NCBI GenBank assembly: GCA_023423605.1
Contig: JAFAFF010000137.1
Span: 1 to 15,529, forward strand
DNA length: 15,529 nt
Origin: Pseudomonadota bacterium
Lineage (GTDB): Bacteria > Pseudomonadota > Gammaproteobacteria > Xanthomonadales > Xanthomonadaceae
Reading direction: 5' to 3'
Both the position numbers and the translations under genes were made by a program. Shown piece after piece: positions 1-8,346 of the stretch (positions are counted from its first letter, which is position 1; each line of letters starts with the position of its first letter). The notes beneath the pieces are model-generated. The model saw only the letters and a program-made list of their open reading frames with translations. It had not been told where the DNA came from and ran no database searches.

Positions 1-1357
1 CCGAGCTGGTGATGTTGTACGGCGCGATGCCCATGTTCATCAGGCGTGCGATGGTCTGCGGCGCATCGTTGGTATGCAGCGTGGCCAGCACCATATGGCC
101 GGTCTGCGCCGCCTTGATGGCGATCTCCGCCGTTTCCAGGTCGCGGATTTCGCCCACCATGATGATGTCCGGATCCTGGCGCAGGAACGAGCGCAGCGCC
201 GCGGCGAAGGTCATGCCGCGCTTGTTGTTCTGCTGCACCTGGTTCACGCCGGGCAGGCGGATTTCCACCGGATCCTCGGCAGTGGAGATATTGCGCGTTT
301 CATCGTTGAGGATGCCCAGCGCGGTATACAGCGACACCGTCTTGCCCGAGCCGGTAGGGCCGGTCACCAGCACCATGCCGTAGGGCTTGTGGATGGCATC
401 CAGGAACAGCTGCTGCTGGTCCGCCTCGTAACCCAGCTTGTCGATGCCCAGCTTGGCGGCGCTGCCATCCAGGATACGCAGCACCACCTTTTCACCGAAC
501 AACGTGGGCAGCGTGCTGACGCGGAAATCGATCTGCTTGGTCTTGCTCAGGTTGAGCTTGATGCGACCATCCTGCGGCACGCGCTTTTCGGCGATGTCCA
601 GCTGCGCCATCACCTTCAGGCGCGCGGCGATGCGCTGGTTGAGCTTGACCGGCGCGCGCGCAACCATCTTCAACAGGCCGTCGATGCGCAGGCGGACCCG
701 GTAATCGTCTTCGTAGGGCTCGAAATGGATGTCCGACGCGCCCTTGCGGATGGCGTCCACCAGCACCTTGTTGACGAATTTCACCACCGGGGTGTCATCG
801 CCCTTGGCATCGATTCCCGAATCGGTTGCGCCGGCCTCGTCGTCGCTGCCGACTTCCAGGTTGGCCATGCCTTCGTCATCGCCACCCAGCGAATCGCCCA
901 GCGCGTCATGGCTGGTCTGCCACTGCTCCAGCGCGCGGCGGATCTGGTCTTCGTCCACCAGGATCGGCTCCACCACCAGATTGGTGTGGAACTTGATCTC
1001 GTCCAGCGAATGGGTGGGATTGCTGGTGCCGATATAGAGCCTGCCACCGCGCTTGAACAGCGGCAGCACGCAATGCTTGCGCAGCAGTTCCTCGCTGACC
1101 AGGCTGATGGCGCTCTGGCTGGCATCGAACACCGTCACATCGAACAGCGGCATGCCGAATTCCAGCGAATTGGCCGCCGCCAGCTGTGCCGCGCTCACCA
1201 CCTTGTTCTGCGCGAACCACTGCGGCAACGGCAGGCGTGCAGCGGCGGCCTTGGCCATCGCATCGCGGGCTGCGGCCTCGTCCAGCGCGCCATCCTGGAC
1301 CAGGCGGCGAGCGAGCCCGGTGATGCCGACAAGGTTTGCGGTGGCGATGGCGTTCAT
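1..1357 (-). CDS. pilB: PilB, type IV pilus assembly (extension) ATPase, C-terminus cut by window edge
   Basis: Cytoplasmic hexameric ATPase that powers pilin polymerisation in type IVa pili. The window holds 452 complete codons; the family is about 570-580 residues, so the remainder, including the usual tetracysteine zinc motif, lies outside. Reading from the ATG at 1357, the N-terminal part (about residues 1-200) is a MshEN-type regulatory region. The ATPase core follows, with Walker A GPTGSGKT at residues 333-340, an Asp box (ISTAEDPVEI), Walker B DPDIIMVGEIRD at about 395-406 and a His box (ATLHTNDA) near 427. The start is supported by an AGGAA ribosome site about six bases upstream. GspE of type II secretion is the close alternative, but the N-terminal half and the ending NMGIAPYNITS match my memory of Xanthomonas/Stenotrophomonas PilB. 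The pilA/pilC/pilD and pilRS genes often nearby are not in the window. Confidence 0.9.
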   Translation of the reverse strand, partial: MNAIATANLVGITGLARRLVQDGALDEAAARDAMAKAAAARLPLPQWFAQNKVVSAAQLAAANSLEFGMPLFDVTVFDASQSAISLVSEELLRKHCVLPLFKRGGRLYIGTSNPTHSLDEIKFHTNLVVEPILVDEDQIRRALEQWQTSHDALGDSLGGDDEGMANLEVGSDDEAGATDSGIDAKGDDTPVVKFVNKVLVDAIRKGASDIHFEPYEDDYRVRLRIDGLLKMVARAPVKLNQRIAARLKVMAQLDIAEKRVPQDGRIKLNLSKTKQIDFRVSTLPTLFGEKVVLRILDGSAAKLGIDKLGYEADQQQLFLDAIHKPYGMVLVTGPTGSGKTVSLYTALGILNDETRNISTAEDPVEIRLPGVNQVQQNNKRGMTFAAALRSFLRQDPDIIMVGEIRDLETAEIAIKAAQTGHMVLATLHTNDAPQTIARLMNMGIAPYNITSS

Positions 1358-1408
1358 GCGGTTCCTGTAATGGGCTGTCTGCCGTGCGGGTCCGCTGCGG
1401 GCTCCCCC

Positions 1409-1422
1409 GCGCAGCATTGCCA
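1409..1422 (-). promoter_or_regulatory. Possible sigma-54 (-24/-12) promoter for pilB
   Basis: On the minus strand the bases read TGGCAATGCTGCGC. The -24 element TGGCA is perfect, and a GC dinucleotide sits exactly ten bases after the GG, as sigma-54 promoters need. The rest of the -12 element deviates (TGCGC instead of TTGC). The site would start transcription about 40 bases before the pilB ATG. Type IV pilin genes are classically driven by sigma-54 and PilR, which makes the location sensible, but the match is partial and could be chance in GC-rich DNA. Confidence 0.25.
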
Positions 1423-1457
1423 ATGGTAACCCGGCTGATGGCCCATCGGACCGCCAT

Positions 1458-1518
1458 GTAGAGCCGGGCTCTGCCCGGCTATCGAGGTATCACGCAGCGG
1501 GGCAGAGCCCCGCTCTAC
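1458..1518. repeat. SMAG-type REP dimer 1 (GTAG ... CTAC inverted pair)
   Basis: Two GTAG-headed hairpins face each other. The first starts with GTAG at 1458 and has a perfect 8-bp stem, AGCCGGGC (1462-1469) and GCCCGGCT (1473-1480), around a TCT loop. The second is inverted: AGCGGGGC (1496-1503) pairs with GCCCCGCT (1507-1514), and the element ends in CTAC (1515-1518). This is the form of SMAG elements, the REP sequences of Stenotrophomonas maltophilia that are moved by REP-associated tyrosine transposases. It lies between yheS and pilB, both on the minus strand, so the folded RNA could end yheS transcription or protect its 3' end. Confidence 0.85.
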
Positions 1519-1526
1519 AAGGACAG

Positions 1527-1587
1527 GTAGCGCCGGGCTCTGCCCGGCCGAGGCCTCACTGCGCAGCGGGGCAGAGCCCCGCTCTAC
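1527..1587. repeat. SMAG-type REP dimer 2 (GTAG ... CTAC inverted pair)
   Basis: A second inverted pair of the same 61-base length as the first, displaced by exactly 69 bases. The left unit has GTAG at 1527-1530 and a 7-bp stem, GCCGGGC (1532-1538) and GCCCGGC (1542-1548), around TCT. The right unit has an 8-bp stem (1565-1572 with 1576-1583) and ends in CTAC at 1584-1587. The outer hairpins are nearly identical to those of dimer 1, while the bases between the hairpins differ. It lies 25 bases after the yheS stop codon and probably acts with dimer 1 as a structured 3' end. Confidence 0.85.
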
Positions 1588-1612
1588 GAGGTCGGGCAGC
1601 GCCCGCGTGCCT

Positions 1613-3484
<1,872 letters not shown>

Positions 3485-3510
3485 CGGGGGTCCATATAAC
3501 GGAATGGAAT

Positions 3511-3524
3511 GTGCTGGTAAGCAC
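3511..3524. other. Small perfect hairpin in the yheS leader
   Basis: GTGCT (3511-3515) and AGCAC (3520-3524) form a 5-bp stem around a 4-base loop, 27 bases before the yheS start codon. It has no T-run and looks like neither a terminator nor a known operator. It may be chance. No clear promoter for yheS could be placed; TAGAAT read on the minus strand around 3540-3545 is a possible -10 without a good -35. Confidence 0.3.
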
Positions 3525-3644
3525 CTTTCCTGCGACGTAATTCTAGCGTTAACGAATACTTGACGCGCCCCGGGACGCGCGGCGATGCCACCTCTCTCTC
3601 CCGCTGTCGTCGTCCGCGCCACTCCCGGGCCCCTCCCCACCGTA

Positions 3645-3708
3645 TCGGCCAGCGACGATAACTTGTTGCTTCTGCAACGTTTTTTATGACATTACCGTCA
3701 CTGGCCGA
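3645..3708. promoter_or_regulatory. Imperfect 18-base inverted repeat in the yheS/TonB-receptor divergent region
   Basis: The left arm (3645-3662) and right arm (3691-3708) match at 15 of 18 positions, with the core TCGGCCAG-GACG-TAA. Between them sits a smaller perfect hairpin, GTTGC (3665-3669) with GCAAC (3674-3678). The symmetry could be an operator covering the receptor promoter. Alternatively it could be RNA: in a minus-strand transcript all three mismatches become G-U pairs, giving an uninterrupted 18-bp helix upstream of yheS. The remainder of the 326-base gap (3485-3810) shows no gene. Confidence 0.45.
3663..3690 (+). promoter_or_regulatory. Possible sigma-70 promoter for the TonB-dependent receptor
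   Basis: TTGTTG (3663-3668) and TATGAC (3685-3690) are separated by 16 bases and lie in the only AT-rich patch of this intergenic region. The untranslated leader would be about 115 bases. The same patch forms a 5-bp hairpin followed by six T bases (3680-3685), which is also the shape of a weak terminator. No Fur-box match was seen. Confidence 0.3.
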
Positions 3709-3810
3709 CGGTTGAAACTTCGTTGACCCCTGCATTGCGCACCGCCACGCATGCCGTCCAGCTCCCCGGATGCCGCCCGGTGCCGCCGCCCCAACCGGAG
3801 CCACGTCCTG

Positions 3811-6192
3811 ATGACCCGCAAGACCCGCCAGCTCGCCGCCGCCGTCGCCGTCGTGCTTGCCGCTTCCAGCCTCGCCGCCCACGCGCAGACCGCCAATACC
3901 CTCGATACGGTCATCGTCACCGGTACCCGCGTGGCCGACCGCACGGTGGCCGAATCGCAGTCGCCCATCGACATCATCACGCCCGAAGCGCTGCAGTCCA
4001 CCGGCACCTCGGAACTGGCCACTGCGCTTTCGCGCGCCCTGCCCTCACTGAATTTCCCGCGCCCGGCACTGACCGACGGCACCAGCGGCATCCGCCCGGC
4101 GCAGCTGCGCGGCCTCTCCCCGGACCAGGTGCTGGTGCTGGTGGACGGCAAGCGCCGCCACACCTCGGCAATGATCAACGTCAACGGCAGCATCGGCCGC
4201 GGCTCGTCGGCAGTGGACATCAACGCCATTCCGATCGCCGCCATCGAGCGCGTGGAAGTGCTGCGCGACGGCGCCTCCGCGCAGTACGGTTCGGACGCCA
4301 TCGCCGGCGTGGTCAACATCGTGCTGAAGGGCAGTGGCAGCGGCGGCAGCCTGGCCGTGGACCACGGCCAGTATTCGGCCGGCGATGGCAAGAAGTACCA
4401 GCTGTCCGGGGATACCGGCGTCACCTTCGGTGATGGCCGTGGCCAGTTGCACCTGGCCGGGCAGGTCAGCCAGCAGGATGAAAGCAACCGTGCGGGCCCG
4501 TACCAGGGCACCACGCCGGACACCGGCAATTTTCCCGGCATCGGCGAAAAGACCTTCGTGGTCGGCGACCCGCAGGTGGATGCAACCGCCGCATCGGCCA
4601 ACGCCAGCTTCGCTTTCAGCGACAACGTCACCGGCTATGCCAATGCACTGCTGAGCAACCGCGACATCACCTCCTTCGCCTTCTACCGCTCGACCAACCA
4701 CCTCGGCGAAACCGCGCTGCTGGCGCAGACCTATCCCGATGGCTACGTGCCGCAGATCAACCAGTATTCCAAGGACCGTTCGCTGGTGGCCGGCGTCAAG
4801 GGCACTACCGGAAATGGCTGGACCTGGGACCTCAGTGCCAACCACGGCGAGAACACCCTGGACTTCCACACCCGCAACTCCATCAACTACAGCCTGGGCC
4901 TGGACAGCCCGCGCGACTTCTACGATGGCACGCTGAAGTACACGCAGGACATCTTCAACGCCGATTTCACCAAGTCCCTGGACTGGGGGCTGGCCTACCC
5001 GGTCACCCTGTCCTTCGGCGGCGAGTACCGCAGGGAGAAGTGGGACCAGGACCCGGGCGAGCCGAACTCCTACAGTGGCAGCGGCGCGCAGGGCTTCGGC
5101 GGCTTCACCCCGACCAACGAAGTGCATGCCGACCGCCACAACTACGCCGTGTACGCGGGACTGGAGGCGGACCTGACGGACCGGTTCTCCGCCGGCGCCA
5201 CCGGCCGCTACGAAGATTATTCGGACTTCGGCGACAAGTTCTCCGGCAAGCTGTCGGCGCGCTACGCGTTCACCGACAAGGTTGCCCTGCGGGCCACCGC
5301 CTCCAGCGGTTTCCGCGCACCCTCGCTGGCCCAGCAGAGCTACCAGGCAGTCACCAGCACCATCGTCAACGGTGCCTTCGTGGAACGCGGCACGTTCCCG
5401 GCCGCCAGCGCGGCGGCACAGGCGCTGGGTTCGGCGCCGCTGAAAGCCGAAACTTCCACGTCCTACAGCGTCGGCCTGGTACTGCAGCCGGTGGATCGCC
5501 TGTACCTGACGGTGGATGCCTACCAGATCGATATCGACGACCGCATCGTGCTGTCGTCCAACATCACCACCACCGGCAACACCGCCGTGGCCGACCTTCT
5601 GACCGGCCTCGGGCTGCCCCAGGTGACCGCGTTTTCGTACTTCACCAATGGCCTGGATACGCGTACGCGTGGCGTCGATGCGGTGGCCAGCTATACCGTG
5701 CCATTCAGTGCCAGCAGCCTGGAGCTGACGGCCGCCTACAGCTACAACGATACCGAAGTGAAGAAGTTCAGCGACTCGCCGGCGGTGTTTGAAGGCCTGG
5801 GCATCAGCCAGTCGTTGATCGGCCGCGATGAAATCGGCCGCATCGAAGACAGCTTCCCGCGCGACAAGGCAATCCTGAGCGGCACCTGGCGTTCGGATCA
5901 TTGGGAACTGGGCCTGGCGGCGACCCGCTACGGCAGCTTCACCGTGCGCAACTCGGCCACCGCCAGCCGCGACCAGACCTACGACGCGAAGTGGGTGCTG
6001 GACGCCTCGGCCAGCTACAAGCCCAGCGGGAACTGGACGCTGACCGTGGGTGCGGACAACCTGCTGGATGAATACCCCGACCGCACCAGCGACCTGCAGA
6101 ACTCCACCTGGGGCATGCTGCCGTACAGCAACTACTCGCCGTTCGGCTTCAACGGCGCATACGTCTACGGCCGCATCCGCTACACCTGGTAA
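3811..6192 (+). CDS. TonB-dependent outer-membrane receptor, substrate unknown
   Basis: A 793-residue TonB-dependent receptor: a 22-strand outer-membrane barrel with an N-terminal plug that imports a ligand using TonB energy. The ATG at 3811 is chosen because GGAG lies ten bases upstream and the product then starts with a clean signal peptide (MTRKTRQLA, a hydrophobic core, cleavage after AHA at residue 25). An in-frame ATG at 3751 would bury that signal. A TonB box (DTVIVTG) follows near residue 31. The plug spans about 45-175, with LRGLSPDQVLVLVDGKR, IERVEVLRDGASAQYGSDAIAGVVNIVLK and a final LKG near 174. The C-terminus YGRIRYTW ends in an aromatic residue, as barrel-assembly signals do. 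The next gene is an unrelated antiporter and there is no Fur box, so iron should not be assumed as the substrate. Confidence 0.92.
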   Translation: MTRKTRQLAAAVAVVLAASSLAAHAQTANTLDTVIVTGTRVADRTVAESQSPIDIITPEALQSTGTSELATALSRALPSLNFPRPALTDGTSGIRPAQLRGLSPDQVLVLVDGKRRHTSAMINVNGSIGRGSSAVDINAIPIAAIERVEVLRDGASAQYGSDAIAGVVNIVLKGSGSGGSLAVDHGQYSAGDGKKYQLSGDTGVTFGDGRGQLHLAGQVSQQDESNRAGPYQGTTPDTGNFPGIGEKTFVVGDPQVDATAASANASFAFSDNVTGYANALLSNRDITSFAFYRSTNHLGETALLAQTYPDGYVPQINQYSKDRSLVAGVKGTTGNGWTWDLSANHGENTLDFHTRNSINYSLGLDSPRDFYDGTLKYTQDIFNADFTKSLDWGLAYPVTLSFGGEYRREKWDQDPGEPNSYSGSGAQGFGGFTPTNEVHADRHNYAVYAGLEADLTDRFSAGATGRYEDYSDFGDKFSGKLSARYAFTDKVALRATASSGFRAPSLAQQSYQAVTSTIVNGAFVERGTFPAASAAAQALGSAPLKAETSTSYSVGLVLQPVDRLYLTVDAYQIDIDDRIVLSSNITTTGNTAVADLLTGLGLPQVTAFSYFTNGLDTRTRGVDAVASYTVPFSASSLELTAAYSYNDTEVKKFSDSPAVFEGLGISQSLIGRDEIGRIEDSFPRDKAILSGTWRSDHWELGLAATRYGSFTVRNSATASRDQTYDAKWVLDASASYKPSGNWTLTVGADNLLDEYPDRTSDLQNSTWGMLPYSNYSPFGFNGAYVYGRIRYTW

Positions 6193-6204
6193 CCCCGGAA
6201 TGAA

Positions 6205-6252
6205 GGGGACGGAGGTGGTTAATTGAAATTAACCACCTCCGTCCCCCCTTTT
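6205..6252 (+). terminator. 20-bp perfect hairpin with T-run after the TonB receptor
   Basis: GGGGACGG... (6205-6224) pairs perfectly with ...CCGTCCCC (6227-6246), leaving only two bases (GA) in the loop, and is followed by CC and TTTT. It begins 12 bases after the receptor stop codon and should stop transcription before ybaL. The length and perfection of the stem exceed an ordinary terminator, so it may also be a dispersed palindromic repeat that serves as one. Confidence 0.8.
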
Positions 6253-6330
6253 GCGGGTGGGCTCCGGGTTTGCTGTATCTGGCGCCATCGGTGAAAATCG
6301 GATCATCCCCCTGTTTCACTGCGAGCGCCG

Positions 6331-8034
6331 ATGCACCATGACACCGACCTGATCAACATCGTCGCCGTTGGCCTCGGGCTCGCCTTCATCTTCGGCGCGC
6401 TGGCCAACAAGCTGCGTTTGTCTCCCCTGGTCGGTTATCTGGTCGCTGGCATCTGCGTAGGTCCATTCACTCCCGGCTTCGTCGCCGACCAGGCACTGGC
6501 CAACCAGCTGGCGGAACTGGGCGTGATGCTGCTGATGTTCGGCGTCGGCCTGCATTTCTCGCTGAAGGATCTGATGTCGGTCAAGGCCATCGCCATTCCA
6601 GGCGCCATCGGCCAGATCGCGGTCGCCACCCTGCTCGGCTGGGGCGTGGCCCATCTCATGGGCTGGTCCACCCTGCATGGCATCGTCTTCGGGTTCTCGC
6701 TGGCCACCGCCAGCACCGTGGTGCTGCTGCGGGCGATGGAAGAACGCCGACTGCTGGAAACCATGCGTGGCAAGATCGCGGTCGGCTGGCTGATCGTCGA
6801 GGACCTCGCCTGCGTGCTGGCGCTGGTGATGATGCCGGTGCTCGCGGGTGTGTTCGGCCCTGAAGCGGCCAAGGAAAACCACAGCGTCGGCAGCGTGCTG
6901 GCACAGATCGGCTGGACCTTCGTGCAACTGGGCCTGTTCGTGGCGGTGATGCTCGTGGTCGGCCGCCGGGTGATCCCCTGGATCCTGGAGCGCATTGCCG
7001 GCACGGGTTCCCGCGAGCTGTTCACCCTGGCCGTGCTGGCCATCGCGCTGGGCGTGGCGTTCGGTTCGGCCATGCTGTTCGGCGTGTCCTTCGCGCTGGG
7101 TGCCTTCTTCGCCGGCATGCTGCTCAACGAATCGGAACTGAGCCAGAAGGCCGCGCATGATTCACTGCCGCTGCGCGATGCGTTCGCGGTGCTGTTCTTC
7201 GTCTCGGTCGGCATGCTGTTCGATCCGAACATCCTCATCGAGCATCCCTGGCAGGTGCTGGCCACGGTGCTGATCATCATGTTCGGCAAGTCGGCGGCGG
7301 CGTTCTTCATCGTGCGCGCGTTCGGCCATCCGGCCAGCACTGCACTGACCATTTCCGCCAGCCTGGCGCAGATCGGTGAGTTCGCCTTCATCATCGCCGG
7401 CCTCGGCGTCGCGCTGCAGATCCTGCCGGCCAGCGGGCAATCGCTGGTACTGGCCGGTGCGCTGGTTTCCATCATGCTCAATCCGCTGGTGTTCGGCCTG
7501 CTGGACCGCTGGCAGGCGCGCGTGCAGGACAACAAGCCACCGGTACCCGAGCCGGAAGAAGCCGTCGGCCCATCGCGCAACCTGCAGGACCATGCCATCG
7601 TCATCGGCTACGGCCGGGTGGGCAGCGAACTGGCCCATGTGCTGCGCGACCGTGGCGTGCCGGTGCTGGTGATCGACGACAACAAGGAACACGTGGAACG
7701 CGCGCACGCCGCAGGTATTGCCGCCATCCGCGGTAGCGCCGCCGCCGACCGCGTGCTGGCGGAAGCGCACCCGGAACGCGCGAAGATCGCCGTGCTGGCC
7801 ATTCCCCAGCCGCTGGAATCCGGCGAAGCACTGGCCAAACTGCGCGCGATCAATCCGGAGCTGACTCTGCTGGCGCGTGCGCACAGCGATGCCGAAGTAA
7901 AGCATCTGCTGGAACACGGCGCCGACGGCACGGTGATGGCCGAGCGCGAACTGGCGCATTCGCTGGCGGAAATGATCCTGTCCACGCCGCCTTATCGCTC
8001 GCTGGGGCAGCAGCACAGCATCCCGGTGGTCTGA
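6331..8034 (+). CDS. ybaL: YbaL-type CPA2 cation/proton antiporter with TrkA-N domain
   Basis: A 567-residue inner-membrane antiporter of the CPA2 (Kef/RosB) family, expected to exchange K+ or Na+ for protons. It follows E. coli YbaL (about 558 residues) closely throughout, e.g. MHHDTDLI at the start, LSPLVGYLVAG, LMFGVGLHFSLKDLM and FALGAFFAGM-LNESELS. Residues 1 to about 390 form roughly 12 hydrophobic segments, including the GWLIVEDL and LPLRDAFAVLFFVSVGM stretches. A soluble TrkA-N (RCK) domain follows, with the Rossmann motif GYGRVG at residues 426-431 and an acidic VIDDN at the end of the second strand, suggesting a regulatory nucleotide such as NAD(H) or AMP. The TrkA-C domain seen in some relatives is absent. 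The start codon has only a weak ribosome site, but the N-terminal match supports it. The gene appears to be transcribed alone. Confidence 0.92.
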   Translation: MHHDTDLINIVAVGLGLAFIFGALANKLRLSPLVGYLVAGICVGPFTPGFVADQALANQLAELGVMLLMFGVGLHFSLKDLMSVKAIAIPGAIGQIAVATLLGWGVAHLMGWSTLHGIVFGFSLATASTVVLLRAMEERRLLETMRGKIAVGWLIVEDLACVLALVMMPVLAGVFGPEAAKENHSVGSVLAQIGWTFVQLGLFVAVMLVVGRRVIPWILERIAGTGSRELFTLAVLAIALGVAFGSAMLFGVSFALGAFFAGMLLNESELSQKAAHDSLPLRDAFAVLFFVSVGMLFDPNILIEHPWQVLATVLIIMFGKSAAAFFIVRAFGHPASTALTISASLAQIGEFAFIIAGLGVALQILPASGQSLVLAGALVSIMLNPLVFGLLDRWQARVQDNKPPVPEPEEAVGPSRNLQDHAIVIGYGRVGSELAHVLRDRGVPVLVIDDNKEHVERAHAAGIAAIRGSAAADRVLAEAHPERAKIAVLAIPQPLESGEALAKLRAINPELTLLARAHSDAEVKHLLEHGADGTVMAERELAHSLAEMILSTPPYRSLGQQHSIPVV

Positions 8035-8084
8035 AGCAACGGGCGGGGCCAGCCATCTCCGCTTGCCCCTGTCCGTGCACAGAA

Positions 8085-8114
8085 ATCCCCGGCTGGCCCG
8101 CACCAGCCGGGGAT
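8085..8114. terminator. 12-bp perfect hairpin after ybaL
   Basis: ATCCCCGGCTGG (8085-8096) pairs with CCAGCCGGGGAT (8103-8114) around a six-base loop, about 50 bases after the ybaL stop. The plus side has no T-run, while TTT follows the stem on the minus side. It is most likely the ybaL terminator or a 3'-end stabiliser. Confidence 0.6.
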
Positions 8115-8203
8115 GGTTCCCACCATGCCCCTGCAGAGGCCACTCAACGGTAACCCATCGCGGCCAACCCGGCTGATGACACTGTGCCATGAGTACCGGC
8201 GCA

Positions 8204-8262
8204 GGGCGCATCAGCGCCCCCTTGTGGAATCCGCTCATCCGCGGTGATCGTCGTTTTCGACG
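8204..8262. other. Two small perfect hairpins upstream of the peptidase operon
   Basis: GGGCGC (8204-8209) pairs with GCGCCC (8214-8219) around ATCA and is followed by CCTTG. CGTCG (8249-8253) pairs with CGACG (8258-8262) around TTTT. They lie 84-143 bases before the M28 start codon, in the 312-base gap 8035-8346, which shows no gene and no convincing -35/-10 promoter. They could sit in the leader of the peptidase transcript or mark the end of the ybaL transcript, but short GC stems also arise by chance in this composition. Confidence 0.3.
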
Positions 8263-8346
8263 CTTCCGGCAAGGCACGGCAGCACGGATAGTCGATGCAT
8301 CCGCGCATGAGCCGACAGCGCGCCGAACATCAGCCGGGAGAAACCG

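Noticed and set aside
74..1429. 451-codon open frame on the plus strand
   Set aside because: It lies opposite pilB, has a biased His/Gln/Arg-rich composition typical of antisense frames in GC-rich genes, and shows no domain.
3485..3640. N-terminal extension of yheS to 3640
   Set aside because: ABC-F homology begins at the ATG at 3484; the extra 52 residues are low-complexity Arg/Gly/Ala and not seen in the family.
3665..3685. Hairpin followed by six T bases read as a rho-independent terminator
   Set aside because: The stem is only 5 bp and no plus-strand gene ends upstream; a promoter or RNA-structure role fits the location better.
3751..3810. Upstream start for the TonB receptor
   Set aside because: It would put 20 residues before a well-formed signal peptide; the ATG at 3811 has a GGAG site at suitable distance.
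4045..5901. 618-codon open frame on the minus strand opposite the TonB receptor
   Set aside because: Antisense of a gene with a signal peptide, TonB box and plug motifs; no domain and no good start site.
8035..8346. tRNA, small RNA or CRISPR-like content in the longest genes-free stretches
   Set aside because: No cloverleaf, no regularly spaced repeats and no conserved RNA motif could be seen here or in 3485-3810; only the hairpins listed.
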